From Antedon mediterranea (taxonomy: Eukaryota; Echinodermata; Crinoidea; Comatulida; Antedonidae), in NCBI RefSeq assembly GCF_964355755.1, contig NC_092680.1:13305001-13369000 (forward strand): a stretch of DNA of 64,000 nucleotides. Reading direction: 5' to 3'. Below are positions 62,201 to 64,000 of this stretch, piece by piece (position 1 is the stretch's first letter; the number at the start of each line of letters is the position of its first letter). The position numbers and the translations under genes are program-made. The notes beneath the pieces were generated by a model. That model ran no database searches. It was not told the origin of the DNA and was given only the letters and a program-made list of their open reading frames with translations.

Positions 62201-62404
62201 ATAAACATGATTAAAATAAACCCTTTCCTTTTATACCCATCATATTTATAATACTGTATAATCATTATCGCTTTAGATTCTTTGTCAGCAAAATCTGGGT
62301 TTAATGGCTGTATCAGAAACATCATCCTAAATGGCGCCTATACCGACCTTTACTCTGCATACCAACATCATCACGTCATACTTGGAGTTTGTCCGCAAGG
62401 TTGA
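8691..62404 (+). CDS. LAMA1/2: laminin subunit alpha (alpha-1/2 type), 60 exons, 5' end missing
   Basis: This is a secreted basement-membrane chain that assembles with a beta and a gamma laminin through its coiled coil. It binds integrin and dystroglycan receptors through the C-terminal LG domains and polymerises through the LN domain. Sixty exons with AG acceptors and GT donors (one GC donor) join without a stop to give about 3,062 residues, close to human LAMA1/LAMA2 at roughly 3,100. Domains by residue of the visible protein: LN 1-273, LEa 274-511, L4 512-715, LEb 716-1160, L4 1161-1350, LEc 1351-1524, coiled coil 1525-2087, LG1 2088-2278, LG2 2279-2457, LG3 2458-2671, linker to about 2730, LG4-5 to 3062. 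Two L4 domains with a full LN point to the alpha-1/2 class rather than alpha-3/5. The frame enters in phase 1 at mature residues [13 protein letters not shown], so the ATG and signal peptide are upstream. The stop is TGA at 62402-62404. Exon coordinates are in the domain entries. Confidence 0.96.
11056..11373 (+). mobile_element. tRNA-derived SINE (Leu/Ser-like head)
   Basis: A tRNA-like head has a box A (TGGCCGAGCGGTTAAG, 11065-11080) and a box B (GGTTCGAGGCT, 11120-11130). The non-tRNA body has gtcttctcggataaggac and ctttaaagaacc, motifs I recognise from widespread marine-invertebrate SINE bodies. It ends in an AAAC repeat tail (about 11357-11373). It is not a functional tRNA because the head continues into the SINE body. 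Confidence 0.75.
11658..12757. mobile_element. 1.1-kb non-autonomous TIR transposon with TTAA target duplication
   Basis: TTAA (11654-11657) precedes AATGGACCTGAAATGGA and the exact reverse complement of the first 17 nt region, with one or two changes further in, ends at 12757 followed by TTAA (12758-12761). TIRs are about 30 bp. The interior is more GC-rich than its surroundings (for example 11815-11935 and 12040-12130) and has no transposase ORF. TTAA duplications are made by piggyBac- and Kolobok-type transposases; the termini do not start CCC as in most piggyBacs. Confidence 0.75.
13158..13496. repeat. inverted-repeat element of the AACCGGTT family, copy 2
   Basis: Left end ggtctgtttctgctgtagag and right end tagtagaaacagg-like sequence are inverted relative to each other. 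The interior shares long near-identical stretches with copy 1 at 2621-3105, and has several AACCGGTT palindromes. Confidence 0.6.
18807..20147. other. laminin intron 3, no recognisable features
   Basis: 1.34 kb of AT-rich sequence ending in a long T-rich tract before the acceptor at 20146-20147. Neither this intron nor 18165-18689 shows a gene or a repeat I can define. Confidence 0.6.
20557..20606. repeat. 25-bp direct tandem duplication
   Basis: Two exact copies of a 25-bp unit starting aatatgatgtaatgcagtg lie head to tail in the intron 20250-21075. The rest of that intron shows nothing. Confidence 0.85.
21076..24060 (+). CDS. LAMA1/2: laminin alpha, LEa (EGF-like) exons 5-9
   Basis: Exons: 21076-21193, 21603-21812, 22146-22234, 22407-22562, 23920-24060. 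They encode cysteine-rich laminin-type EGF repeats forming the rod after LN. Typical pieces are [48 protein letters not shown] and [12 protein letters not shown]. The last exon ends in the half-repeat [12 protein letters not shown] that leads into the L4 domain, as in vertebrate alpha-1/2. Junction phases are 1, 1, 0, 0, 0. The 1.36 kb intron between exons 8 and 9 holds a SINE, a TIR element and a Penelope-like remnant. Confidence 0.94.
21482..21540. repeat. short hairpin
   Basis: TATTCTTGAAAAGGGACTAA and TTAATCCCCTTTCAAGAATA form imperfect inverted arms in the intron before exon 6. It is probably the remnant of a small foldback element. Confidence 0.5.
22645..22733 (+). mobile_element. SINE-like tRNA-derived fragment, interrupted
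   Basis: The head-like sequence gtggagttgtggattagtgc with a box B-like gggttcaagtc (22691-22701) is interrupted at CTCCATAAG by the TIR element 22734-23510. It appears to resume at 23520 (actttgtttatgaaaacc). Confidence 0.5.
22734..23510. mobile_element. 777-bp TIR element with 9-bp target duplication
   Basis: Both ends carry inverted copies of gccgccgacaagttgagccg, with the 3' end having an extra gccaagttgagcc unit; the match continues through tctatg.aacgcc. The direct repeat CTCCATAAG occurs at 22725-22733 and again at 23511-23519. The interior is AT-rich with no ORF. A 9-bp duplication with long TIRs fits Mutator-like (MULE) transposition; the class is inferred. Confidence 0.75.
23685..23865 (-). 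mobile_element. Penelope-like terminal remnant with hammerhead-like motif
   Basis: Outer inverted arms (aacgatagtgagtcatttca...aggaaaactgcctta and taaggcagtttgcctattca...cattatcgtt) enclose a hammerhead-like core on the minus strand at 23739-23770. This layout is known from Penelope-like element termini. No reverse transcriptase is present. Confidence 0.5.
23739..23770 (-). ncRNA. hammerhead-ribozyme-like motif 1
   Basis: Reading the minus strand: CTGATGA, stem II arms GAGAA and TTCTC around a short loop, then GAAA, a self-complementary CATG, and TC as the potential cleavage dinucleotide. The catalytic boxes are intact. Stem I flanks pair poorly, so activity is doubtful. Confidence 0.5.
24254..25520 (+). 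CDS. LAMA1/2: laminin alpha, first L4 (domain IV) exons 10-13
   Basis: Exons: 24254-24421, 24648-24743, 24957-25186, 25403-25520. They encode a globular laminin IV (L4) module inserted between EGF-like repeats. Recognisable segments are [50 protein letters not shown] and the closing [15 protein letters not shown]. Exon 12 ends in phase 2 and the others in phase 0. Introns are short (204-452 bp). It is paralogous to the second L4 module at 30567-31659 but is split into four exons rather than three. Confidence 0.94.
25973..30205 (+). CDS. LAMA1/2: laminin alpha, LEb (EGF-like) exons 14-23
   Basis: Exons: 25973-26086, 26423-26550, 26821-26907, 27271-27488, 27915-28021, 28205-28385, 28752-28882, 29253-29317, 29522-29684, 30065-30205. 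This is a run of about nine laminin EGF-like repeats joining the two L4 modules. Examples are [46 protein letters not shown] and [14 protein letters not shown]. Exon 15 ends within the conserved N-N-F-S-P-T-C stretch, with the N codon split (phase 2). Exons 14-16 (114, 128, 87 nt) have exactly the sizes of exons 27-29. Introns are mostly 180-530 bp with no recognisable content beyond a CAT-type microsatellite at 26929-26981. Confidence 0.93.
26929..26981. repeat. CAT-type microsatellite
   Basis: Imperfect catcat/caccat trinucleotide repeats lie in the intron directly after exon 16. Confidence 0.8.
28988..29020. repeat. perfect 13-bp hairpin
   Basis: TGTTTGAAAGGAA and its exact reverse complement are separated by 7 nt in the intron after exon 20. 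Confidence 0.6.
30567..31659 (+). CDS. LAMA1/2: laminin alpha, second L4 exons 24-26
   Basis: Exons: 30567-30740, 30947-31105, 31423-31659. They encode the second L4 module. Key segments are [44 protein letters not shown] and the closing [15 protein letters not shown]. Exon 25 ends GAG with a GC donor (gcaagt at 31106). Stopping earlier at the GT of 31048 would delete residues aligned with the family, and read-through hits a stop at 31126-31128. Intron 26 contains a 158-bp MITE (31149-31306). Confidence 0.93.
31149..31306. mobile_element. 158-bp MITE, copy 1
   Basis: TIRs GCTCTGTCTACACTATCAAA / TTTGATAGTGTAGACAGAGC flank a body with gtgatgtgcccatatatgg and ggtagtgatat motifs. TTTAG occurs directly on both sides (31144-31148, 31307-31311). 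Two further relatives are at 41952-42062 and 54835-54972. Confidence 0.8.
31869..33230 (+). CDS. LAMA1/2: laminin alpha, LEc (EGF-like) exons 27-30
   Basis: Exons: 31869-31982, 32380-32507, 32811-32897, 33037-33230. They encode the last EGF-like repeats before the coiled coil: [51 protein letters not shown] and [16 protein letters not shown]. Exon 29 can start at 32811 (keeps FS of NFSPTC) or 6 nt later at 32817, both in frame. The 32811 form matches the family. The intron 31983-32379 holds a degraded hammerhead-like motif. Confidence 0.93.
32086..32119 (-). ncRNA. hammerhead-like motif 2 (core mutated)
   Basis: Minus strand reads CTAATGA, a stem II with arms ACGACC and GGTCGT around TGGATA, then GAAA-type box (tGAAAC) and GTC. 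Flanking GGC and GCT can form stem I. The first box carries A instead of the essential G of CTGATGA, so it should be inactive. A relic of a Penelope-like or similar retroelement is likely. Confidence 0.5.
33457..39072 (+). CDS. LAMA1/2: laminin alpha, coiled-coil (domains II and I) exons 31-41
   Basis: Exons: 33457-33590, 33848-33949, 34047-34158, 34568-34721, 34979-35189, 35628-35744, 36194-36351, 36608-36746, 36886-37108, 38470-38652, 38918-39072. They give about 563 residues of low-cysteine, heptad-like sequence rich in A, E, K, L, Q and R, the usual length for the triple coiled coil that joins alpha, beta and gamma chains. It starts after [15 protein letters not shown], equivalent to the CxxxCTGLLL junction in vertebrates, and ends [13 protein letters not shown] just before LG1. 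The sequence is more diverged than the flanking domains, as expected for this region. The 1,361-bp intron after exon 39 is almost filled by a fold-back element (37208-38343). Confidence 0.93.
37208..38343. mobile_element. 1.1-kb fold-back element with minisatellite arms
   Basis: TATAATATGGGCGG at the left and its exact reverse complement at the right border two long inverted arms. Each arm contains tandem units of about 18 bp (attgccgtaaggacaaaa type), shared lone blocks (tcgctccgtaaggcaaact-like) and an inner block that pairs around about 37640-37690. The right arm has about 170 bp (37880-38045) with no partner. It fills most of the intron 37109-38469. Reading frames through it are repeat translations. 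Confidence 0.8.
39542..41370 (+). CDS. LAMA1/2: laminin alpha, LG1 exons 42-45
   Basis: Exons: 39542-39685, 39975-40105, 40547-40724, 41249-41370. This is the first laminin G-like domain, part of the LG1-3 integrin-binding cloverleaf. It opens with [17 protein letters not shown], very close to the vertebrate alpha-2 coil/LG1 boundary, and continues through [23 protein letters not shown] and FFVAGLPDG to [10 protein letters not shown] and the cysteine pair NNCSLCSRA. The intron 40106-40546 has an imperfect CAT/ATC microsatellite at 40308-40437. The intron 40725-41248 has a hammerhead-like motif. Confidence 0.93.
40308..40437. repeat. imperfect CAT/ATC microsatellite
   Basis: About 130 bp of atc/cat trinucleotides with point changes lie in the intron between LG1 exons. 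The open frames of poly-Ile or poly-Met on either strand are artefacts. Confidence 0.8.
40903..40933 (+). ncRNA. hammerhead-ribozyme-like motif 3
   Basis: CTGATGA, stem II arms GGGC and GCCC with a 7-nt loop, then GAAA, GC and TC follow in hammerhead order. The short GC stem III is typical of the minimal hammerheads of Penelope-like elements. Stem I has a mismatch next to the core followed by two pairs. Surrounding 40860-41040 is probably the rest of the element end. Confidence 0.5.
41952..42062. mobile_element. 158-bp MITE family, partial copy 2
   Basis: Begins ccttgtctacactatcaaac and follows the family body (tgtgcccatggacatgatga, ggcatagcactaccatatttt), but the right terminal repeat is absent. 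Confidence 0.7.
42253..44328 (+). CDS. LAMA1/2: laminin alpha, LG2 exons 46-49
   Basis: Exons: 42253-42403, 42738-42882, 43565-43682, 44208-44328. This is the second LG domain. It shows [40 protein letters not shown] and the closing [12 protein letters not shown] with VGCVKQ. The four-exon layout repeats that of LG1 and LG3. Introns are 334-882 bp. That of 41371-42252 carries a partial copy of the 158-bp MITE family; 42883-43564 and 43683-44207 show nothing recognisable. Confidence 0.92.
44678..44700. repeat. AT dinucleotide microsatellite
   Basis: Eleven or so TA units lie shortly before exon 50. The intron 44901-45701 that follows that exon shows nothing defined. Confidence 0.85.
44727..48949 (+). 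CDS. LAMA1/2: laminin alpha, LG3 exons 50-53, with RKRR site
   Basis: Exons: 44727-44900, 45702-45850, 46349-46531, 48813-48949. This is the third LG domain: [40 protein letters not shown] and [12 protein letters not shown]. Exon 50 encodes RKRR at 44868-44879, in the loop where vertebrate alpha-2 is cut by a furin-type protease. Exon 53 finishes LG3 ([20 protein letters not shown]) and begins the linker (TQVIPVNTP). The intron between exons 52 and 53 is largely a composite minisatellite-bearing mobile element (46675-48562). Confidence 0.92.
44868..44879 (+). other. furin-type RKRR cleavage site in LG3
   Basis: Codons cgc aag aga aga encode R-K-R-R (about residue 2505 of the visible protein), in the same LG3 loop where vertebrate laminin alpha-2 has its basic processing site. 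Cleavage here would leave LG3 residues and LG4-5 as a separate fragment. Confidence 0.6.
46675..48562. mobile_element. 1.9-kb inverted minisatellite element with 10-bp target duplication
   Basis: GTTCTGCGTG occurs directly on both sides (46665-46674 and 48563-48572). The left arm (to about 46860) is tandem ggacaactacccccttag-type units ending in a run of about 22 C. The right arm (about 47940-48562) is the same units inverted (gggggtagttgtcctaag), including a longer internal duplication. The centre holds a second, nested element (46919-47324) and AT-rich filler. No transposase is visible. Confidence 0.75.
46919..47324. mobile_element. 406-bp nested TIR element made of a 22-bp minisatellite
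   Basis: Ends are CGGGTGTTTCGAAACTAGAG and its exact reverse complement, flanked by the direct repeat TTTTTAA (46912-46918, 47325-47331). Nearly all of the interior is tandem gggtctcccttttcgtatatt-type units, about 13 copies in one orientation. Confidence 0.8.
49033..49467. repeat. 17-bp minisatellite
   Basis: About 25 tandem copies of gtaccgcagtcaaataa-type units with variants (cac/cgc, aacat/aaataa) lie just after exon 53. No flanking inverted repeats were recognised. Confidence 0.85.
49801..50180 (+). mobile_element. LINE remnant (ORF C-terminal part and 3' UTR)
   Basis: The frame includes [20 protein letters not shown] and then FLPSASIVY, which resembles the RT-LINE C-terminal pattern of a basic RCRTxxYKxSFFPRTI segment. 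The following non-coding part ends in gaatctgaatctgaatc, a typical simple LINE tail. The ORF is degenerate. Confidence 0.4.
50805..52224 (+). mobile_element. 5'-truncated LINE 3' end, interrupted by a TIR element
   Basis: From about 50831 a frame reads [14 protein letters not shown] then [11 protein letters not shown], the conserved end of CR1/L2-like reverse-transcriptase ORFs. After the inserted element (50953-52024), a 3' UTR-like stretch follows and ends in gaataaataaa and a poly-A run (52206-52224). Confidence 0.65.
50953..52024. mobile_element. 1.07-kb fold-back TIR element
   Basis: GGGTGTCACGAAACC and GGTTTCGTGACACCC are exact terminal inverted repeats. The match continues about 95 bp with few changes through repeated gaccacgaaagctaa-type subunits, and weaker pairing extends through most of both halves. 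Flanks TGAAAATGTG (50943-50952) and TGAAAAGGGG (52025-52034) suggest a 10-bp target duplication with two changes. It is inserted into the LINE fragment. Confidence 0.75.
52225..53478. other. distal part of the 4.5-kb intron before exon 54
   Basis: Apart from the right end of the AACCGGTT-family copy (to 52816), this holds only AT-rich sequence with no gene I can identify, ending with the acceptor AG at 53477-53478. Confidence 0.6.
53479..62404 (+). CDS. LAMA1/2: laminin alpha, linker and LG4-LG5 exons 54-60
   Basis: Exons: 53479-53656, 58991-59186, 59469-59627, 60164-60323, 60706-60839, 61660-61879, 62277-62404. Exon 54 completes the LG3-LG4 linker and starts LG4 ([15 protein letters not shown]). 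LG4 continues [46 protein letters not shown] and [14 protein letters not shown]5 runs from [19 protein letters not shown] through [13 protein letters not shown] and SSLFFGGIP to [12 protein letters not shown] and the terminal GVCPQG. In vertebrates LG4-5 binds alpha-dystroglycan and heparin; a basic stretch ([20 protein letters not shown]) lies in LG4. The 5,334-bp intron after exon 54 hosts the antisense receptor gene. The stop is at 62402-62404. Confidence 0.93.
54835..54972. mobile_element. 158-bp MITE family, copy 3
   Basis: Ends tactgtctacactatatcaa and ttgatagtgtagacagct, body with gtgatgtgcccaaatatgg. TTAAG occurs on both sides (54830-54834, 54973-54977). The internal part is inverted relative to copy 1. 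Confidence 0.8.
55244..55328 (-). pseudogene. 85-bp duplicate of the receptor TM3 segment
   Basis: This stretch matches 56475-56559 of the receptor gene in the same orientation over 85 nt without gaps and with 3 mismatches. In the receptor frame it encodes [14 protein letters not shown] through SLDR. All three differences are third-position synonymous (Asp GAC/GAT, Ala GCT/GCG, Leu CTA/CTG). Similarity stops abruptly on both sides and the frame closes shortly after the DR codons. It looks like a remnant of a tandem paralogue, or a short duplication, rather than a gene. Confidence 0.8.
55801..55806 (-). promoter_or_regulatory. candidate polyadenylation signal of the receptor gene
   Basis: AATAAA on the minus strand begins 16 nt after the TAA stop of the receptor ORF. 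It is correctly placed for a very short 3' UTR, but AATAAA is common in this AT-rich DNA. Confidence 0.35.
55822..56856 (-). CDS. 5-HT1-like serotonin (biogenic amine) receptor, intronless
   Basis: This is a class A rhodopsin-family GPCR at the plasma membrane, predicted to sense serotonin and couple to Gi. The 344-residue single-exon ORF starts at the ATG 56856 ([10 protein letters not shown]). Two N-glycosylation sites (N8, N14) precede TM1. GN in TM1 (N47), D75 in TM2, C102 and C178 for the extracellular disulfide, the amine-binding D109 in TM3, DRYWAIT at 126-132, S190/T191 in TM5, SWLPFF in TM6 and NPIIY at 315-319 are all present. [14 protein letters not shown] in TM5 and [10 protein letters not shown] in TM7 are close to vertebrate 5-HT1A. 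The third cytoplasmic loop is short (about 45 residues). TM6 has S277 where the family normally has C of CWLP. It lies antisense in an intron of the laminin gene. A dopamine or octopamine receptor is less likely given the TM5 motif. Confidence 0.88.
   Translation of the reverse strand: MASDIHTNWTNCINQTNFVFESSTTVAFKLIVAFLLVIVISCIFCGNILVLLAIWKESSLQLPQNYLIASLALSDLLLSILVLPISLVSALTDDWVLGNTVCNIWISSDVFCCTASILNLCIISLDRYWAITQHVNYMRKRTRKRMITMIIFVWLVALVISITPLLGLRSTESNLKECIITQNKFYTIFSTFGAFFIPMTVMLVVYWRTFRKAMDHIHKQSKFHPISARNSDSSFKKPNSAIKSMLCIGSTKQSLIIRRERRATKTLCIVTGAFLISWLPFFITALILPFCSSCSLPQVWGSVFLWLGYSNSAVNPIIYTKFNKDFQHAFRKLLHLKQPTMDTV
60840..61659. other. laminin intron 58, no recognisable features
   Basis: 820 bp AT-rich intron between LG5 exons with GT at 60840 and AG at 61658. 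No repeat or gene was recognised. The intron 59628-60163 is likewise unremarkable. Confidence 0.6.
61949..62142. repeat. 30-31-bp minisatellite
   Basis: About 6.4 tandem copies of a unit starting ggtattggtagcatccataa and ending cctaggacctt lie in the last intron (61880-62276). Units are nearly identical, so recent expansion is likely. Confidence 0.9.
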
Positions 62405-62789
62405 GATTTACAACAGATTTAACTAATTTTAATTTATAGTATTTACCCAAAGATGTTTCTATTATAAATATTTTGATGAAAAGCTATTTTTACAGTATTT
62501 ATAAGATGATGTATTTGTATGGATTTAACAATGTAAATGGATGATTTTATTTTAATAAAAACATATTTTAAAGCATTAAATGTCTTGAAAGATAGCTTAA
62601 ACATAAAGCCTTCTTGCAATTTAACTTTTAATTGAAAAATATTTAAAATAATTGGAAGATGGTGTAAATGAATGTTGATAAAGTTCATCCAAGCATTTTA
62701 AGTTAAATATTCAAATTATTAACAATATGAAAGAAAGTGTCCATTTGAATTAACTGCAAGGTTTTGATGAGGACAGTGGTTGGAATAAA
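62405..62789 (+). promoter_or_regulatory. laminin 3' UTR with candidate polyadenylation signals
   Basis: Non-coding sequence after the stop contains AATAAA at 62554-62559 and 62784-62789. Either could end the transcript. From 62790 to 63570 I see no gene or repeat. Confidence 0.4.
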
Positions 62790-63570
62790 AGTTATAATTT
62801 CAACATCTTGGTAACTTTAGGATTGCGCAAAATAGGAGAGTTTCTACAAAGTCTCCTTTTAATAGGTCGCTATATCATTTTAAAGGTTTCTGGTAGAATT
62901 GACCTATAAAACACTGTTAGTCATTGTTGGGTCATTTTATCTTCTCTGTATTCTTGTTCAGTGTCATACTGTATTTCAACAGAAAGACGACAGATGTGAC
63001 AACATGTAAAATAGACAATTTTAGGGTAAAAATTTTATAAACATTTTGTATTTATTTAATTGTAAATATTTTATGTACAGTGTTTTAAATTTTAATATGT
63101 ATTTAATAACTTGTTTATAAAGGATTTCTAAGAGTGCTTTCACTGCGACTACAAACTTCTAATTTAGACAAAAAAATACTGAAGTGTCTTTCAGTGCATT
63201 CCTATGAATATGATATTTGGGGCAGTAAAGGTACACAATGGAGTTTGGTATTATTCATTACTTATTTTATATCACAGTTTTTTTTAAGATACTTAATCAT
63301 AAGTGTGAGGTTAGATTATAGTACTGTTCAAATTCTAAGCATACACATTTATGTCAGACTTGGACAAACAATTGTTAATGTTATGACTTTTAGATGATAA
63401 GTTAAAACTTATTTAGAACGATACAATTAATATTTTTAACAAAATAACCCAGTTTAATTACATGATTTTTATAATACAAACAATATTCTGGACATACACA
63501 TTCTATTATGACAATTAATGTTTTAACATTTGGTTTTTAAGCATGTCAGTTTCAACAAATGTTGTGTTTG

Positions 63571-63850
63571 GAGTTGGATAGCCTAGTGGTTAGGACACTT
63601 GACTGTCATACAGATAGACCCGGGTTCAATTCCCGACAACTCCCAGTCCACTCAGCTGTAAATGAGTACCTAGTTGAAAATACTAGGGAGAACAAAGGCG
63701 GCATGGAAAGGAACTGGCCACCGTACCACATAATGCCGAGGCTTAGTACAATGAGCTCCTAACAGCTTATTCCCCTACGTTCATAGAACACGGGACTCAC
63801 CTCACCTCACCAAGGGGAAAAAAGGTAAATAAGCGTTCTCAGGGGTATCA
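63571..63850 (+). mobile_element. tRNA-derived SINE
   Basis: The tRNA-like head has box A (TAGCCTAGTGGTTAGG, 63579-63594) and box B (GGGTTCAATTCC, 63622-63633). The body has cactcagctgtaaatgagta, a segment common to many invertebrate SINEs. The tRNA arms do not fold properly (anticodon stem disrupted), so it is not a functional tRNA gene. Confidence 0.7.
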
Positions 63851-64000
63851 GAATGGCGTCAACATTTTTAATATGCATGTCTATGACAATAAACTATGGT
63901 TACATTCAGTTTATACTGGTATGATATTGTTAAATTGTGTTGTAAGCTAGTATACAGTAAAAACAAATTACCATGTAAAAAAAGCAAATTTCGACCCTTT

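Noticed and set aside
63571-63645. tRNA gene
   Set aside because: Boxes A and B are present but the anticodon and acceptor stems do not pair, and a SINE body follows.

Overview
This is a eukaryotic, AT-rich genomic window dominated by one large, intron-rich gene on the + strand. Splicing 60 coding exons by eye between 8691 and 62404 gives a continuously open frame of 9,188 nt (about 3,062 residues plus stop). It encodes a laminin alpha chain of the alpha-1/alpha-2 type. The domain order is LN, LEa, L4, LEb, L4, LEc, coiled coil, LG1-3, linker, LG4-5. Only the 5' end is missing: the first visible exon starts in phase 1 at the mature N-terminus, so the start codon and signal peptide lie on an exon I could not find in 1-8690 or that lies outside the window. 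A basic RKRR site sits in LG3 where vertebrate laminin alpha-2 is cleaved. A second, intronless gene lies antisense inside the 5.3 kb intron before LG4 (55822-56856): a 344-residue class A GPCR most like 5-HT1 serotonin receptors. About 0.5 kb beyond its 3' end is an 85-bp copy of its TM3 region that differs only at synonymous positions. 

Layout: 1-8690 is upstream sequence or a first intron with LINE 3'-end debris and a small inverted-repeat element. 8691-20249 holds the LN exons, separated by an 8.9 kb intron carrying a SINE, a TTAA-flanked element and another inverted-repeat element. 21076-33230 holds the compact LE/L4 region. 33457-39072 is the coiled coil. 39542-48949 is LG1-3, 53479-62404 is the linker and LG4-5, and 62405-64000 is 3' UTR plus a SINE. 

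The introns, especially 22563-23919, 37109-38469, 46532-48812 and 48950-53478, hold nested mobile elements: terminal-inverted-repeat and fold-back elements with minisatellite-like arms, MITEs, tRNA-derived SINEs, LINE fragments, and three hammerhead-ribozyme-like motifs of the kind found in Penelope-like elements. 

Organism: long AT-rich introns, SINEs with a body resembling those of marine invertebrates, and a single alpha-1/2-type laminin suggest a non-vertebrate metazoan, plausibly a marine deuterostome such as an echinoderm or hemichordate. That is inference. The two genes have no obvious functional link: one is a basement-membrane chain, the other a neurotransmitter receptor hosted in its intron. 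All splice junctions and element borders were read by eye and not aligned computationally.
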